A DNA stretch of 64,000 nt from Bryopsis sp. KO-2023 (GCA_030272585.1 BSYQ01000003.1:3720001-3784000), one strand, 5' to 3'; shown: positions 52,437 to 64,000, numbered from the stretch's first letter. Notes: generated by a model from the sequence alone, not told the origin. Program-made: numbers and translations.

Positions 52437-53029
52437 TTGCAAATGTGGAAATTGCTCCTGTTCTCCTGTGAGGAAGACCCAAATTAATCGATCAATTATA
52501 GGGAAACCACAATTTTGATCTCTGTTGAGTACATTTCGCGCTGCAAAACTTATAAAGAATGTGGCAGGTGGGTTCTTTTGACACTCAACAACTCAGTAAA
52601 AACCACTCAGCAAGAGGAGAAAATTTCCCAAACACACATGCGGATCAAACTTACCTGCAATCAAGCAGTAAACCACATATTGGTCCAAATACTGGATCCA
52701 AATTTCAAGACTCTGACTGGCTATCATGAAAATCAAATTCATACTTAAATTGGACACATGTCATCTACATTTTTCCACGTACTTTTCTTGAACAATCTCA
52801 AGTCTGCATGGCAGGGAATCCTCATTGAAGGACTGTGTTCGCTGCGCTGCTGGAAACTCAACATCCCAACACTCCCAACTTTGGTCATTAGTGTTGGATC
52901 ATGCAAATTTCCTTCATGCCTAGTGATTTCAGTGTACACCCAGTCGATACAAACCAATCCTTGTTGGACTAGTTTCTACGAGCAGTGCATCAGGTGGTAG
53001 CCCAAACCACGCAAAAAGTCATTGTCTAC
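52437..53029. other. Intergenic DNA before the tRNA gene
   Basis: Unique sequence from the right edge of duplication copy B to the tRNA terminator. No gene seen. Confidence 0.4.
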
Positions 53030-53033
53030 AAAA
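53030..53033 (-). terminator. RNA polymerase III terminator (T4)
   Basis: TTTT on the minus strand directly follows the tRNA-Arg 3' end, the minimal pol III stop signal. Confidence 0.7.
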
Positions 53034-53106
53034 CGTCCACGGCAGGACTCGAACCTGCAGTCTTCTGCTCCGGAAACAGACGCCTTATCCATTAGGCCAC
53101 GAGGAC
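53034..53106 (-). tRNA. tRNA-Arg (anticodon CCG)
   Basis: 73 nt, intronless, read on the minus strand. The acceptor stem pairs GTCCTCG with CGTGGAC (one T-T mismatch at pair 5). D-arm GGCCTAATGGATAAGGC contains the A box; anticodon stem TCTGT/GCAGA closes a loop TTCCGGA with CCG as anticodon, reading CGG arginine codons. T-arm is GCAGG-TTCGAGT-CCTGC with the B box. The CCA end is not encoded, as usual in eukaryotes. Confidence 0.95.
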
Positions 53107-53760
53107 TGTTGATATACCTGACGATCTTCAACGTCTTATATGATTATATATTTTTTGTTTTCATTTTCCATTTTTCACCGACCGAACTCGATGGAAAGAC
53201 AGAAGACTATATATATATATATATATATAAGTGAGTTCGCGCGCGTTGTCGCGCACATCGGGCAACATGCAGAGACGATTCCCCCTACCCACCAGACTGG
53301 TCACATCAGATCAGTTTTTTATGTAGGTTTTCTTATGTGTCAGGTGCACCAATTGTGTCCGAAGAAAGATTGGCCAAACCATCACCCCAGGAAGGTCGAG
53401 CAAGTGCGTGGAAATAAGCGAGTCTGTGGAAGTGATAGGAAACGAGATCCTTGCAAATTGCGCAATTTTTGACAACTCCCAACATATAACCATCTACCTT
53501 CCAAACCAGCACTCCACCCTGCACATATCGTCCAGACCTAACATTCTCACAGTCCACCTACCACTCTCTAAACACCTCGTCGACCCACCTCATAAAACCC
53601 CAACCAGTTGACCACCCATCCACCTAAGCTTCAATCATGATCCAAGCAGTATGAACAACTTTTTACCCCTCAATTCTCCATAAGATGCACCCCCCCCCAC
53701 CCCAACCGAAAGAAAAAGCAACCAAAAGAAAAGGCGATCAACCACACAAAGCAGAATCGA
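53107..53760. other. Intergenic DNA between tRNA and importin gene
   Basis: Holds a (TA)n microsatellite at about 53206-53229 and the importin 3' UTR. No gene seen. Confidence 0.4.
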
Positions 53761-56700
53761 TCAATGTCCATTCGCCACTCCATTAAGTTCTGGCACCGGC
53801 CTCGATGCAGCATATTCCACCATCCCCCGAAGCGCTGCCTGGACAGACTGATCCACACCAGCCATCAAGGCTTGGGCCCTCGCAGGGTTCGTCTTCTCCA
53901 CCATACCCAGAGCATCTGCGAAAGTCTTGAAGGCATCGATCTTGGCCACCGGAGTTTCCTCATCCTCTTCGTCCGTGAAATCGTCGTCGGAATCTGAGCT
54001 GCCGACCAGGCCGAACAAAGATCGGGCTTCCCTGTGCAGCCGCTTTATGTATTCAGACTCCTTGCTGGCGATGGTGTCATCATCGTGGTCTTCTTCCTCC
54101 TCCTCCTCCTCCTCTTCGGAATCCGATTCTGGGTCGAAGTCGTCGGAAGACTCCTGGAAAACGAAAAGAAATCAGAGATGTAGGGAAATCTTGGCATGCA
54201 CGTTGCGAAGTACATGTACATGGCTATATAATTCCACGGGATCGTGTGAAGATCCGACACAATCCACACAGTACCAACTTATTCAGCCCCGGAGAATAAA
54301 TTCGCCCGACTTTTTCAGCACCACATAAGATTACTAATGATGAGGGGAAGTATTAATATCACAAGACCCAAGATTTCAAGCAACAGGTTGAAAAAGAGCA
54401 CAAGGTGTCCTTTTTTTTTCTTAACCCTTACATCTCCGGCAGCTTCTTCTTGCTCCTTGAGGGCAATCAACAGCTTCATGATACCATTCAAGATTTGACT
54501 CATTCCATCACGAATCTCCGGGGTCAAGACCTCGTCAGGAATTGAAATCAACGCAGTGAGCCCAAGAATGGAAACCTGGAATTTGCCCCCAAAAAAAAAC
54601 ACAATTTTCTCAACAGATCGAGGTACAGATAACTGGCTTGCACAGTTAAGCGACAGAATGCATGAGGCCTTCAACTTCAATGTAAGACATTCATTTGTCA
54701 AGGAGTTTTATCGACCAAAGGGATGGAAATTCGCTGATTGAACTGCTGATATATATCGCTGATTGATTCGCTGATATATATATATATATATTTGAACCAC
54801 ACAAGCATAATCCACCTTTTTGTCTTGCATTCGCTTGAAGTATTTCCACTTCTCGTCCGGCTTTGCGGCGAAGATCATTTCGAACCACTTCGACATGACA
54901 GTCTGGAGCGATCCTTGCTGTTTCATGACCTGGAGGGTGAGCACTGGGTTGTAGTAGAATGCGTTTGCAAACACGTTTATCAAAGCCACCATCAACTTTG
55001 ATCTTTCCACGTTCTGCAATTTGGTGGCGGAGAGCAGGAGGTATGGGGCGACGCATTCATCCACTCGGCCTTTGCAGTTCTGGAGAACGATTTCCATCAA
55101 TTGAGGAGCTGGCACCACTTCCAGCTCGGAGTCCACGTTGCTCACCACATGCTCGATCATCTGATTCAATAAACAAAGTTCATCACGTGCCAGAAAAACC
55201 CCAAAATGTTGAAAAAACTGAGAGAGAGGAAATTGCGTCATAAGTCGCGGATCGGTTTTTGTTGTTTTGGAAAAGATGAACAAAGTCAGGTTTTTATGAA
55301 AAAGCATAACTTTTGAAGGTAAAACTTCTTTTTCAAACGTGTTTTCGAAATTATTTTCGAGTTTTTCATTTTCACCCCTATATTACATCAGGTGGCGACA
55401 AAAAACATGCACAGTGGATCGCCGTTTTCCAACCACTTGTCATTGCTTTCCTCCCCACCTGATTCATGCACGTCAAATAATCCGGATTTTTGCATGTGAG
55501 GAAAATTTCGTTCCCCTTCACCACAAAAGTCTCCAAGGGCACCAACATTTCCTCGAAAAAATCGGCGGCCCAAGTAGTGACGGCCTCCTGCAATCTGGGC
55601 AAAAGACTCCACATCCTCGGAGACAGGTCCCCGCCGAAATACACGAAATAGCTCATCATGCTCATCAGTTCCTCGATGATGTCCAGGGCATCTTCCTTGA
55701 GCATTTTTTCCAATATCGGGAAACAGATTTCCTCGAGTTTTGGATAAATCTGGGGCATGCTATTCACGCTGTCCAAGAGAGTGTTGATTGCTCGCAGACA
55801 TCCGACCGCAGCCAAGGCTCCTGTCCACCCCCCCAAAAAAAAAATCGAAAAAGAAAGAAAACTATAGAATGATCGAAGTGGTTCGTGGGGAAATAGGTTG
55901 ACTGATGACTTACACAGGATCCATTTGAAGATAGGCTCCATCAGTCGTTTTTTTTGCTCTCTCTCTGTCTTGGTGTATGAACATTTGAAAGCCTTTGTTT
56001 CAAGTTGACACAATTCCTATTGATGCATGTTTTTTACATGTCGACCAATGAAAAAGGCTTTCGCATGTTCGATTCCAACAAACAAAAAAATGAAAACATA
56101 CCCATGTCCTCCTCGTCCTCGTCTTCGTTGGTGGTTTCCATGCACTTGAAGAAAGCTTTCACCAGATTCATGGCCAGACCTTCCGCATAGGGGGCAATTT
56201 CTTCCCCGAATTTCTCCACAATGGTTTCCAGGGTAGCTACCATGTCATCATTGTCCACCTGAATTCGTCCAAAAAATGCCACCGACATTTTAAAAAATGC
56301 ACCCCGGTCGCTCCAACTGCTGTTCATCATAGCACAGATCTTTTTCCCGCCCTTTTCACTAAAAAAAAAAAAAAAACAGAGGAAAGAGGCTTGCAATGAT
56401 CGTGAATTTGGGGGGGGGGTCTTCTAGAGCGTTTGCACTACTCAAAGTAGTCACCTCGTTCATCAGTTTGAAGCACTCTTCAAGAAGCTGGGGGAGAATG
56501 GGTTTCAGGTCGTCCAGTTTTGCAAGAGCGTCGATGAAATGCCTCAGAGCGACCACGGAGTCTATTCGTACAGGAAGCTGCAAAGAAACAAAAGGGAAAG
56601 CAAGGTCGGCTTTCCGTGTACCTTCTTGATATTGATATTGCACTGTGGCACCTGCTTTTTTAACCTCAATTGCTTATTTTTCAGCCAGTTTTAGAAAAAA

Positions 56701-59700
56701 CTTATTTATCACATTATATGAAGAAATGAGCAATTTTGTTAATGAGCTTCATTACAAGGAATGGATCAACGCTCCATACACCTTCATGGTAGATTTCTCA
56801 AAACACCGAATAAAGGCCGCAAACAAAGAATCATTTTTTATAAATTTCTGGCGACTTTCCTCACCGATAACTCAAGTTTACAGATGCTTTTAAAATAATT
56901 TCAGCAGCACATGTATTACAGTATATATTTCGGCAGACAGCATGGGATAATATTTCTTATTTCCTGTTTGAACATACCTCTGGATCCCTCATCAAGGCGA
57001 CCACCTTTTCCAGCAACATTCCGAAGGTGGGTCCGGTTCCCTTTCCATCCTTCATTTTCAAATCGGCATATTCACCCGCCACCCAGCAAGCCCTGGCCCT
57101 CAGGTGAGCGTGTGTGCTGCCGAAACAAGGAACCACAAACTCCAACAGCAGACCCTCCATGTTGTGTTTGTACGATTTCTGGATGCGAAAAACACACAAA
57201 ACCCCTTCAGCTGATCCATGGGCAAAAAACCAGTGGCCATGAATCAAATCGAAAAAACGAAAAAAAAAAAAGAAAAAAAAGAGTCCTCTTTTTCTATTCT
57301 AAAAACAAAAAGGAAAACGAAGAAAGTATCCACCTCCCCTTTCTTTTTCATGTGTTGAACCCAAGGAGTAAAGGATGTCTTTTTTTTTCCATCAAACTTT
57401 TTTCAGCTCTGAGACATTTCCCTTTGCTGCAAAAATGTGAAAAGTAAAAAAATATGTAAAAAAAACACCAAATTATCCACACACATTAACCGAAATTTCT
57501 TGAAGAGCAGAACAGAATAGTTTTTTCTGTCTGGCCCACCTTTCTCTTGAGAATGTCATCGATGGCCCCAATCCCCAAAAGAGCTCCATCCATCTTTCGG
57601 GCGATATCATTGGGAACATTGCCTGCTTGAAGGGCTGCATTATGTTCAGTCATGATTCCACCCAAATGCTGGACATAATCTGCCAAAACCAATTTCCCCT
57701 TGTTCTTGCACAGCTCGTACGTAAAGTTCACCGCCGCAGTTTTGGTGCTGTAAATGTCCTCCAAAATGTCGAATCCCTGAAAAAAAAATTAAAAAATTAC
57801 CACGTCTTCCCTTCCCCTTTTTTTTGTTGTTCTTAAGTTTTTCTTTTTTTTTCAACTGCGGGACAGGGGGAAAATGAAAATTCTATGATGCAGAAGATGA
57901 AAGGAAAGGAAAACCACCAAGCACCAACCACCATTAGTCATTCCTCTGAAGAAAAAGCTGAGAAAGATAATGTACCTTCCTGACGAACTCTTGAGGATCT
58001 GTGGTGAAGAGCTCCGCATCCTCCTGACTGAAATACATGAGCGGCAGGGCCACGTTGATCAGCATCAGTTTTGCATGATCCTTCAACACTTTGAAAGCAC
58101 CTGCGTGCGTGACTGCATGTTGCATGTATTGCAGCAGGATTGTCAATATGCGTTTGTTGGGTCGAGGCAATTGCATCATCTTGGACAAAAGCTGCATGTG
58201 TGCTTCCAGCATGGGGAGCATCACCTTGTCCTGAACGAGCGGTGGAAAAAAAATAAAAAAAAATCCGACCGTCAAAAACTTGAGGAATATGATGGAAACA
58301 CACCAAGGAAAAACAAGGGAAAAAAAAAAAGTTTCTTTTTCACAAAAATTGTGATCTGCAGATATCTAGCTTTGCCACCTTCGAACCTCAAAAACTCTTT
58401 GAAACTTCTCCTCCCCCCCCCAAAAAAAATAATAAAAACTAAATAACAAAAAATCAAAATGTGTTTTTTCAGGTTGTTGGCCATCCCTCCATTTTTCCGG
58501 TCTTTTTTTGCACTCACTATGTACATCTGCGAGAACGCCTTATTCTCCTCTTTCGATGCATCCACCTTTCCATGGTACTTGAAAAAACGAATAGTCAAAT
58601 GCAGCACCCACTTCTTGGCTTTCCACCAGCACCAAGTTTCTTGCTCATCGGGATCCTGAGGCATCTGGTCCTGCACCCACCATAAAAACCCACCCTAAAA
58701 GCCCAAAACTATCTTCCAAAGAAAAACCTAAAACCTAAAACTTAAAACTTAACTAAGTTTCAATGAATCAAGTCATCAAATTTGGAAAAGAAGAAAAAAA
58801 AAATCCAGAGTCACGGTCCAGGTTCTTTTCCTATTCTTCTTTCATTTTTTTTTATCTTTTTTATTTTTGAAAGCTCCTCCACAAGTTCTTACCACAGGAA
58901 CATCTTTGGTGACGAGCACCAGCAGCGCTTGCATGAGGGTGCTGAAATTTCCCTGCTCCAACAATCCTCTGGGAATCACCGAGAAGGTCAACGCCCAAAT
59001 GATCTTGCAATTGATCTTCAGCAGCTCGGCAGCCCCTGGGGAGGAATTATCCGCCGTCGCCAATGAGCTCATGAACTCGCAAATCTTCGGTTGAGTGACA
59101 TTCAAAATGTCATACAATGGCTCTTTGTCCTCCTGGCTTTCCCCGGCACAAATTCCTCAGTTCAGCGATGGTCCATGTACACACCATATACAAATATATA
59201 TATGGACATATATTTCACCTCTGTTTTTCTTGCTGAGCAACACTGAACGGCAAATCTTTCTCAAGCTACAATACGTGATGGGTGTTGGCTTAAAGGTCTG
59301 TCTGGGAACCACTGTGCATACCTGTCTGAACTCAAATTTCCTTGCCACCCACCGCAGAGCCACCAACCCTCCATAAACCTCCGCTTCATCCTACCAACCC
59401 ACCACACACTTTCGTGTCACTTTCCAAACATGCAGAAAACATCAAAACCACCAATCCTCCAAGTTTGGTTGTATGATTGGTTGCCCTTGCACACATCCAA
59501 CGTTTTCTTTCCCCAGCCCTAACCTTTGAATGCACGCTCTGCACGATCGTATCCTTCAGCCCTGGCCAATTTTGGGGAAAATCGGCATGAATGATGGAAC
59601 GTAGGACCTCCACAAACTGCTTCTGGATCAGAGGAGGGCTCCTGGAAACCAACAAACACCTTCTCAGACTTCTTCCTCCCAGGAGCAGCAGCATTCCCCC

Positions 59701-60442
59701 TGAATTCTCCTTGGGTGTGCAAGATTTGCCATACAATCCTACCTCACCACGGCCTGGACGATGTTGTTTCTAACCTCCGCTTTGTCCTCCTCGAACAAGC
59801 CACCCCCCTCTACAAAGGAAGACACACAAACCGATGCGTCCAATTTCAACTCCACTATGGCAGAGCAAGCGACGACCACGCCTCCACCTCGTCCCGCAAT
59901 TCTCAAATTCTACTTTGCAAATTACCACCGAGCCCCAAAGTTGTTTCTTCTACCTCGCATGTTCGACTGAAATTGCGCCAATATGACAGAAACAGGGGCG
60001 TCCAATTCTCGTGCGAAGACGGTTTATTTTCCAAACAGGGGGTTTCGAATGTCGCTGCGGGACTTTCGAAGAAGGGATCACTGACCTTTTTCTTTATCTT
60101 TGGGCTCCCATCTTCGCTCCACGAGTCTCTTGAAATAAATCGCCGCCGACTGCCTCAAAGCCGGGTCCAGCGTCCCTTCCACGGCCACTCGAAGCAAGTT
60201 CTGAACTTGACCCTTCTGCGTCTCGTGCTGCACACTCAAGAGACGTCGTTCAACGAGCCGGATCAACACTGAGAAATCAAACCGATATGAGGAGTGAAGA
60301 GAAGCGGACCTGATGACCGCACACACGGCGCTCAGGGCCCGGGATGGAATACCTGACTCAGTATACTTTCCGCGGCCTTGATTTCGTCCGTGTTATGGCT
60401 CAAGCACGACTGCAGCACCGTGCAGAGATGCTGTACGTCCAT
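53761..60442 (-). CDS. Importin-7/8-like karyopherin beta (plant SAD2/SAD2-like)
   Basis: Nuclear import receptor that binds RanGTP and carries cargo through nuclear pores. Sixteen exons in transcript order: 60442-60353, 60227-60086, 59809-59743, 59641-59524, 59390-59322, 59132-58893, 58670-58518, 58230-57976, 57776-57540, 57178-56978, 56577-56455, 56258-56102, 55820-55459, 55160-54816, 54575-54432 and 54153-53761; 3096 nt, 1031 aa, close to the 1038 of human importin-7. Landmarks: LCTVLQSCLSHNTDEIKAAE (N-terminal HEAT repeat), FKRLVERRWEP, VRNNIVQAVV, ALRWVARKFEF, WWKAKKWVLHLTIRFFKYHG, YFSQEDAELFTTDPQEFVRK, HLRARACWVAGEYADLK, YYNPVLTLQVM, then the acidic loop near the C-terminus (DDFDPESDSEEEE and more). 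The protein is a solenoid of about 18-20 HEAT repeats. In plants SAD2 affects ABA signalling, trichomes and miRNA activity; whether that holds here is unknown. Confidence 0.95.
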
Positions 60443-60815
60443 CCCTTCCTATCGCTCTCCTTGGTGGAGGAACACAGCTAAGCACGCCACAACTTTTCAG
60501 CGCGTCGTCGGCCGAGATTCTGTCGCGGGAGAGACGCTCGCCTCCACGTCCGTACAACACCCCTCGCAACTGCGACTGCTCGGAAAAAGGATGCTTTGGT
60601 CGGTGGGTGAGAATTTCAACGACGTCCGACCTGCGTTAGCATGCCTGCGTCATCGCAAGAAGCTGATCTGAAGGATACCAAAGGCGACTGGCGGCGCATG
60701 TCGGACATGCGGTTTCCGCCAGAATCGTACTCCGTTTGGGGCTCTTTTTTGGTCGGAATCGCTTTCTTCTGCGTCGCGAGCCCTGGTGTTTTTGTTTTTT
60801 TTTGGCTTTGGAAAA
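60443..60815. promoter_or_regulatory. Divergent promoter region, importin / DCD genes
   Basis: 373 bp between the two starts. It contains an ATG at 60641 that opens a frame (MPASSQEADLKDTKGDWRRM) overlapping the DCD start in another frame and ending at 60904, so the DCD transcript could carry an overlapping upstream ORF. Confidence 0.35.
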
Positions 60816-62129
60816 ATGGACTTGCACCCCGAAGGAGTGGTATTTGGGTGCACCACCTCGACTTATCGCGAGTGCATGCAGCGGCAACTTTTTGGTTTGC
60901 CTAAGTCGTACAGGGAGCTCGTGGAGAGGATCGTGTTGGGCACTGAGTTGTTCTTGTTCAACTACGAAACTCGGCAAATTTCGGTTGGGTTTATAGCGGA
61001 GTCGGAAGGGGGATGGGACCTCGAGCCGGGTGCCTTCGACGGGCGCTACAAAGCCCAGGTCAGGATGTCGAGAATGTCGCGGACGAAGGTTTTGGACGAA
61101 TGCGATTACAAGCACCTGGTGGAGTACTTTCCCGACGGGAAAAGGATAAAGTTCGAGCTGACGGACAAGCAGGTGCAAGGTCTGTTGGAGGCAGCCAAAA
61201 AGAAATCGCCGACCAGGCGACTGAGGGACGAGGAGATTACCCCGCAACACGAAAAACGTCCCAGAGTGAACAAGGTCAGAGGGGCATCCTTCGAGGACAT
61301 ATTTGACATCCATGGTGACCGCGAAACTTTGACACACAAATCTTTGGGGCCCATCATGGCTGGGATGGAGAGACGCTTGACGGTTGTCATTTTCCCGATT
61401 CCTTCCGCACGCGAATGCGATGTGTCCACTTTGGCGGAGCTGGTGGGGCTCGAAGAGTCCCGTGTTGAGTTTTTCCTCCTGTTGCAAAAGTCGCGCGTTA
61501 TGATTTTGCGCGCGAAATCCAAGGACGAGTTGGTGCGTCTGTTCAAGCGGCTGCGAGGGAAGAACCTGTCGGAACTCACTCACGGTCGGGTGAACTCGTG
61601 GAGTCCGCTGAGGTTTGCGTTCACTCTAAGCGGTCAAGACATGGATAGCTTGCAGGAAATGGTCGGGTCGCGGAGCGTGACGTTGAACTCAAAGAGCGAC
61701 TGCATGGACGTCATGGATGACACCCCGTATTTTCTTCCTTGCCAGAAACAGACCACGCAGAGCAGAGTTCGGAGGGGAGACAGGGACCGGGAGGAGCGAA
61801 GCGGTCGAGCTTTGGGGTCCTCCCGACAAGAGAGGTTCGACTGGGAGGGCCACGTTGCTGATTGCGATCTCGTAAAGGAAGAGGACGGCATGGACGACGA
61901 CTTGAGCATGAACGACGCGTTTTTCGAAAGGCTGCTGGCGGACGCCAGGAGCAAAGCTCAGGCGCAATATACGAAATTCAAAGCGGAGGTGTTGAGCAAC
62001 ATGGGCGACGCATATAATCCTGAGAGATGCCGCGGGACCCCCCACTTCGCTCAGTTTAAGCGGTGGTATGAGCGCCTGATGGAGGAGTTAAAGCAGGATA
62101 TGGAGGAGGGGGTGATGATCGTGGACTGA
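60816..62129 (+). CDS. DCD (Development and Cell Death) domain protein, intronless
   Basis: 437 aa, single exon, from the ATG at 60816. Residues ~6-130 are a DCD domain: GVVFGCTTSTYRECMQRQLF, GLPKSYRELVERIVLGTELF, LFNYETRQISVGFIAES, GGWDLEPGAFDGRYKAQVRM and the closing FELTDKQVQGLLEAA match the consensus GxIFGCxxxTxxECxxxxLFGLP...FLFNY...GxFxAxSxGG...PAQVR...FxLSxxQ. The DCD domain is known only from plants, in proteins linked to development, stress and programmed cell death; its biochemical function is unsettled. A basic stretch (KKKSPTRRLRDEE, HEKRPRVNKVRG) follows and may be a nuclear signal. The C-terminal ~250 residues are unassigned, with an acidic patch (DLVKEEDGMDDDL) and a helical end. 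Confidence 0.88.
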   Translation: MDLHPEGVVFGCTTSTYRECMQRQLFGLPKSYRELVERIVLGTELFLFNYETRQISVGFIAESEGGWDLEPGAFDGRYKAQVRMSRMSRTKVLDECDYKHLVEYFPDGKRIKFELTDKQVQGLLEAAKKKSPTRRLRDEEITPQHEKRPRVNKVRGASFEDIFDIHGDRETLTHKSLGPIMAGMERRLTVVIFPIPSARECDVSTLAELVGLEESRVEFFLLLQKSRVMILRAKSKDELVRLFKRLRGKNLSELTHGRVNSWSPLRFAFTLSGQDMDSLQEMVGSRSVTLNSKSDCMDVMDDTPYFLPCQKQTTQSRVRRGDRDREERSGRALGSSRQERFDWEGHVADCDLVKEEDGMDDDLSMNDAFFERLLADARSKAQAQYTKFKAEVLSNMGDAYNPERCRGTPHFAQFKRWYERLMEELKQDMEEGVMIVD

Positions 62130-62506
62130 AATCGGGGATATGTATTGCGGATTTTGCATGATTGTTTTTTTTTTAGAGGGAATTCATGTGTGTATGTAGC
62201 TAACTCAAGAGAAATTGAAAAAGGAAATCTGACTGGGGGGATGGTGCCAAAAAAGAGCATTGCCGATTCTTGTGTGGGACAGGGTCGGAAAAACATTGAC
62301 ATGATGAGTAGGGAGGAATTTTGATCCATCGGGTTCGTATCGAATTAATTGAGGCGACCCGTGGCACAGGGGGAAGGGTCCTATTTTAAATTTCGCTGGT
62401 TCTTGGTCGACCTGAGTAGAAATTTTGTGGGTATGTGAGGGGAAAAAAATGATAATTTCACATGGGCAAGGAAGAAGGACAATTGTAACGTTGTATTGCA
62501 TCGATG
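62130..62506. other. Convergent 3' flank, DCD / chitinase genes
   Basis: Short region between two 3' ends; should contain both 3' UTRs. Nothing else recognised. Confidence 0.4.
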
Positions 62507-63782
62507 TTACATCAACACTCGGAACAAGATCACGATGCTGAGAAAAATTGCACTGTTTAATTGGGTAGCATGACTTGGACTGTCAGCACCTGGACCTTGA
62601 GGTGGGGGAGCCCCGGAGGGCTCTGGAGGAGTGGTGTCCATCCCATCTGGCGAACCGGATGTTTGAAGGTTCAAGGGGGGCAGGTCCTCCAGGGTGAGCT
62701 CCGGAGTGCAAAACAAGTTTGTGTCGCTGGGCTGCAGCCCCATGCAGTGTGCTATATCTCGATAGTGTGCTGCTCTCTGGAGTTGGTGCCCTGCCAGCGG
62801 TCCACCATCGCATTCCAGGGCTCCGTTAATTTGTCTAGTGATGTCCCCGAAATTCATGTCCAGGGCAGCTTCATGGGCACTCGTTCCGCTCGATTCCAAA
62901 TTCCAGAACCACAATGCAGTTCCCCATGAGAGAGCATCGTCTGTTAGCATTCTATCAGGATTCGACAGTAGATCTGTCCCCAATGCATCCCCCGCCAATT
63001 TATAGTTGCATGAGTACGAGAGTTGGATCGGGCCTCGACCTCGGTAGTGCTTTCCCGTTGCAGGTCGGACGCTTGGGTTCCAACTGCAGATGTTGAATTC
63101 ATTGATATCACATGTACCTGATGTATGGCAAAAAAAAAAGGGGGGTTGACTGGCAGGACGATTGAGTGCTGACTATTCTTGTTCATCGTCTGATCCTTGC
63201 TGAGTGAGCATGAGCTGGTTCGAAATCGCTCACCTTGCTCCACACAGAACTCCACTTGCCTAGTTGGGTCAAGGCCCCCCTCATGCTTTGCTTGCCCAAA
63301 GAACATAGCAATTTCCTGCCTGAATCCAGAGCGTCAGCGACATGCTTTGTAACATGCAATGTATTTGCCATTGTCGGGGACAAAAATCTCTTAAATTTTT
63401 GTACCAGGTCCCATTTAGATTCCTGTGGGGGTTTATTCAGCTTGGTGGTGTCATTTTCTGTTTTTAGATTCGTGGACGCACTTTGTGCAGAAGCCATAGT
63501 CATCCGTGGTGATCGCTTCTGTTAGCTCAACCAGTGTATCACGAGAGAACCCAGCACAATCAAAATCCTCCCTGCTCACATAGATTGTCGCACACCCTGA
63601 ACCGATGGAGGTTCAGTGAACAAATATCAGTATTTGTCTGGACCTCAGACAAACACAGAGGAAAAACGGAATCTATCTATAAATATCCTGGGTGATCCAT
63701 GCAGAAATTTGCTCACACCTTGTTGTGCGAGAGTTTCAATCAACTGAAATGCGAGGACGGCAGCCAGCGCATGGATCCACAT
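62507..63782 (-). CDS. Secreted GH19 chitinase-like protein with possible GPI anchor
   Basis: Glycoside hydrolase family 19 enzymes cleave beta-1,4 links in chitin. Exons in transcript order: 63782-63719, 63596-63482, 63319-63234 and 63117-62507; 876 nt, 291 aa, phases agree. Residues 1-20 (MWIHALAAVLAFQLIETLAQ) are a signal peptide. Then GH19 blocks: KQEIAMFFGQAKHEGGLDP with the first catalytic Glu in HEG (HET in most plant enzymes), VEFCVEQG with a candidate second acid, GKHYRGRGPIQLSYSCNYKL, DALSWGTALWFW, and RQINGALECDGGP. The disulfide cysteines near CSW and the ALEC site are kept. The last 45 residues are Pro/Gly/Ser-rich and end in a hydrophobic run (SAIFLSIVILFRVLM), the layout of a GPI-attachment signal, unusual for the family. 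The second and third exons are short and less certain. Role in defence or wall remodelling is inferred. Confidence 0.82.
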
Positions 63783-64000
63783 TCTACGACTTAAAAATTA
63801 TGCATGGATAGTCCAGCTAAATACTGCATTATGGAGGCGCCTGGAGCTCCACCCCGATGACGTTCGGGTGGAGGGAGGTTGACCGCCCCTTCGTGGAAAA
63901 GAGAGTTTTCTGAAGGGGTTGCATGCACTCCTTGGGGTTCGAAGGCTTTCCATTCGCACAAAACCCCAGCCCTTGGATCACGCACCGTACAACATTTGTT
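63783..64000. other. Upstream flank of the chitinase gene
   Basis: Presumed promoter and 5' leader of the minus-strand chitinase gene. No other feature seen. Confidence 0.35.

Overview
The window is nuclear DNA of a plant-lineage eukaryote. Most genes are broken by GT-AG introns of about 80-700 bases with pyrimidine-rich 3' ends. The gene content points to the green lineage, most likely a streptophyte alga or an early land plant: a plastid-type acyl-lipid desaturase with a transit peptide, a plastid-type MATE transporter, plant-style coilin, a protein with the plant-specific DCD domain, a GH19 chitinase, a SAD2/importin-7-like karyopherin, and a Stowaway-like MITE. I cannot name the species. 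Exon models were built by hand: each junction was checked for splice dinucleotides and reading phase, and nearly all models sum to a multiple of three.

Layout, left to right. 375-2522 (+) delta-9-type desaturase. 3096-6411 first copy of a 3.2-3.3 kb direct duplication carrying a small protein-kinase-like gene. 7414-8278 an 865 bp MITE with ~197 bp terminal inverted repeats. 8222-11742 (-) coilin, whose reading frame ends inside the MITE. 11775-17761 (+) MCM7, 18 exons, head-to-head with coilin. 19517-21349 (-) intronless BTB-BACK-MATH-like protein. 21988-25374 (+) plastid MATE transporter. 26633-28692 (+) THOC5. 30503-31748 (-) KH RNA-binding protein. 31749-37215 gene-poor, homopolymer-rich DNA. 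37216-38484 (-) intronless membrane-anchored FCP1/SCP-like phosphatase. 40004-42208 (-) mitochondrial-carrier-family protein. 43214-48592 (+) coiled-coil/GT8 (p13- and glycogenin-like) glycosyltransferase with C-terminal tandem repeats. 49298-52436 second copy of the kinase duplication. 53034-53106 (-) tRNA-Arg(CCG). 53761-60442 (-) importin-7/8-like, 16 exons. 60816-62129 (+) DCD-domain protein. 62507-63782 (-) secreted GH19 chitinase.

There is no operon logic. Neighbouring genes often form divergent pairs (coilin/MCM7, BTB/MATE, carrier/GT8, importin/DCD) that could share bidirectional promoters, separated by convergent pairs. Several products serve nuclear RNA and DNA work (coilin in Cajal bodies, MCM7 in the replicative helicase, THOC5 in mRNA export, a KH protein, importin), but this looks like ordinary eukaryotic mixing rather than a functional cluster.

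The most unusual signals are: a tandem-oriented kinase pair 46 kb apart whose exons differ far more than their introns and UTRs; an MCM7 that has lost all four zinc-finger cysteines; a coilin whose C-terminus and stop codon come from a transposon; and a p13-like glycosyltransferase domain joined to a long coiled coil and a repeat tail.
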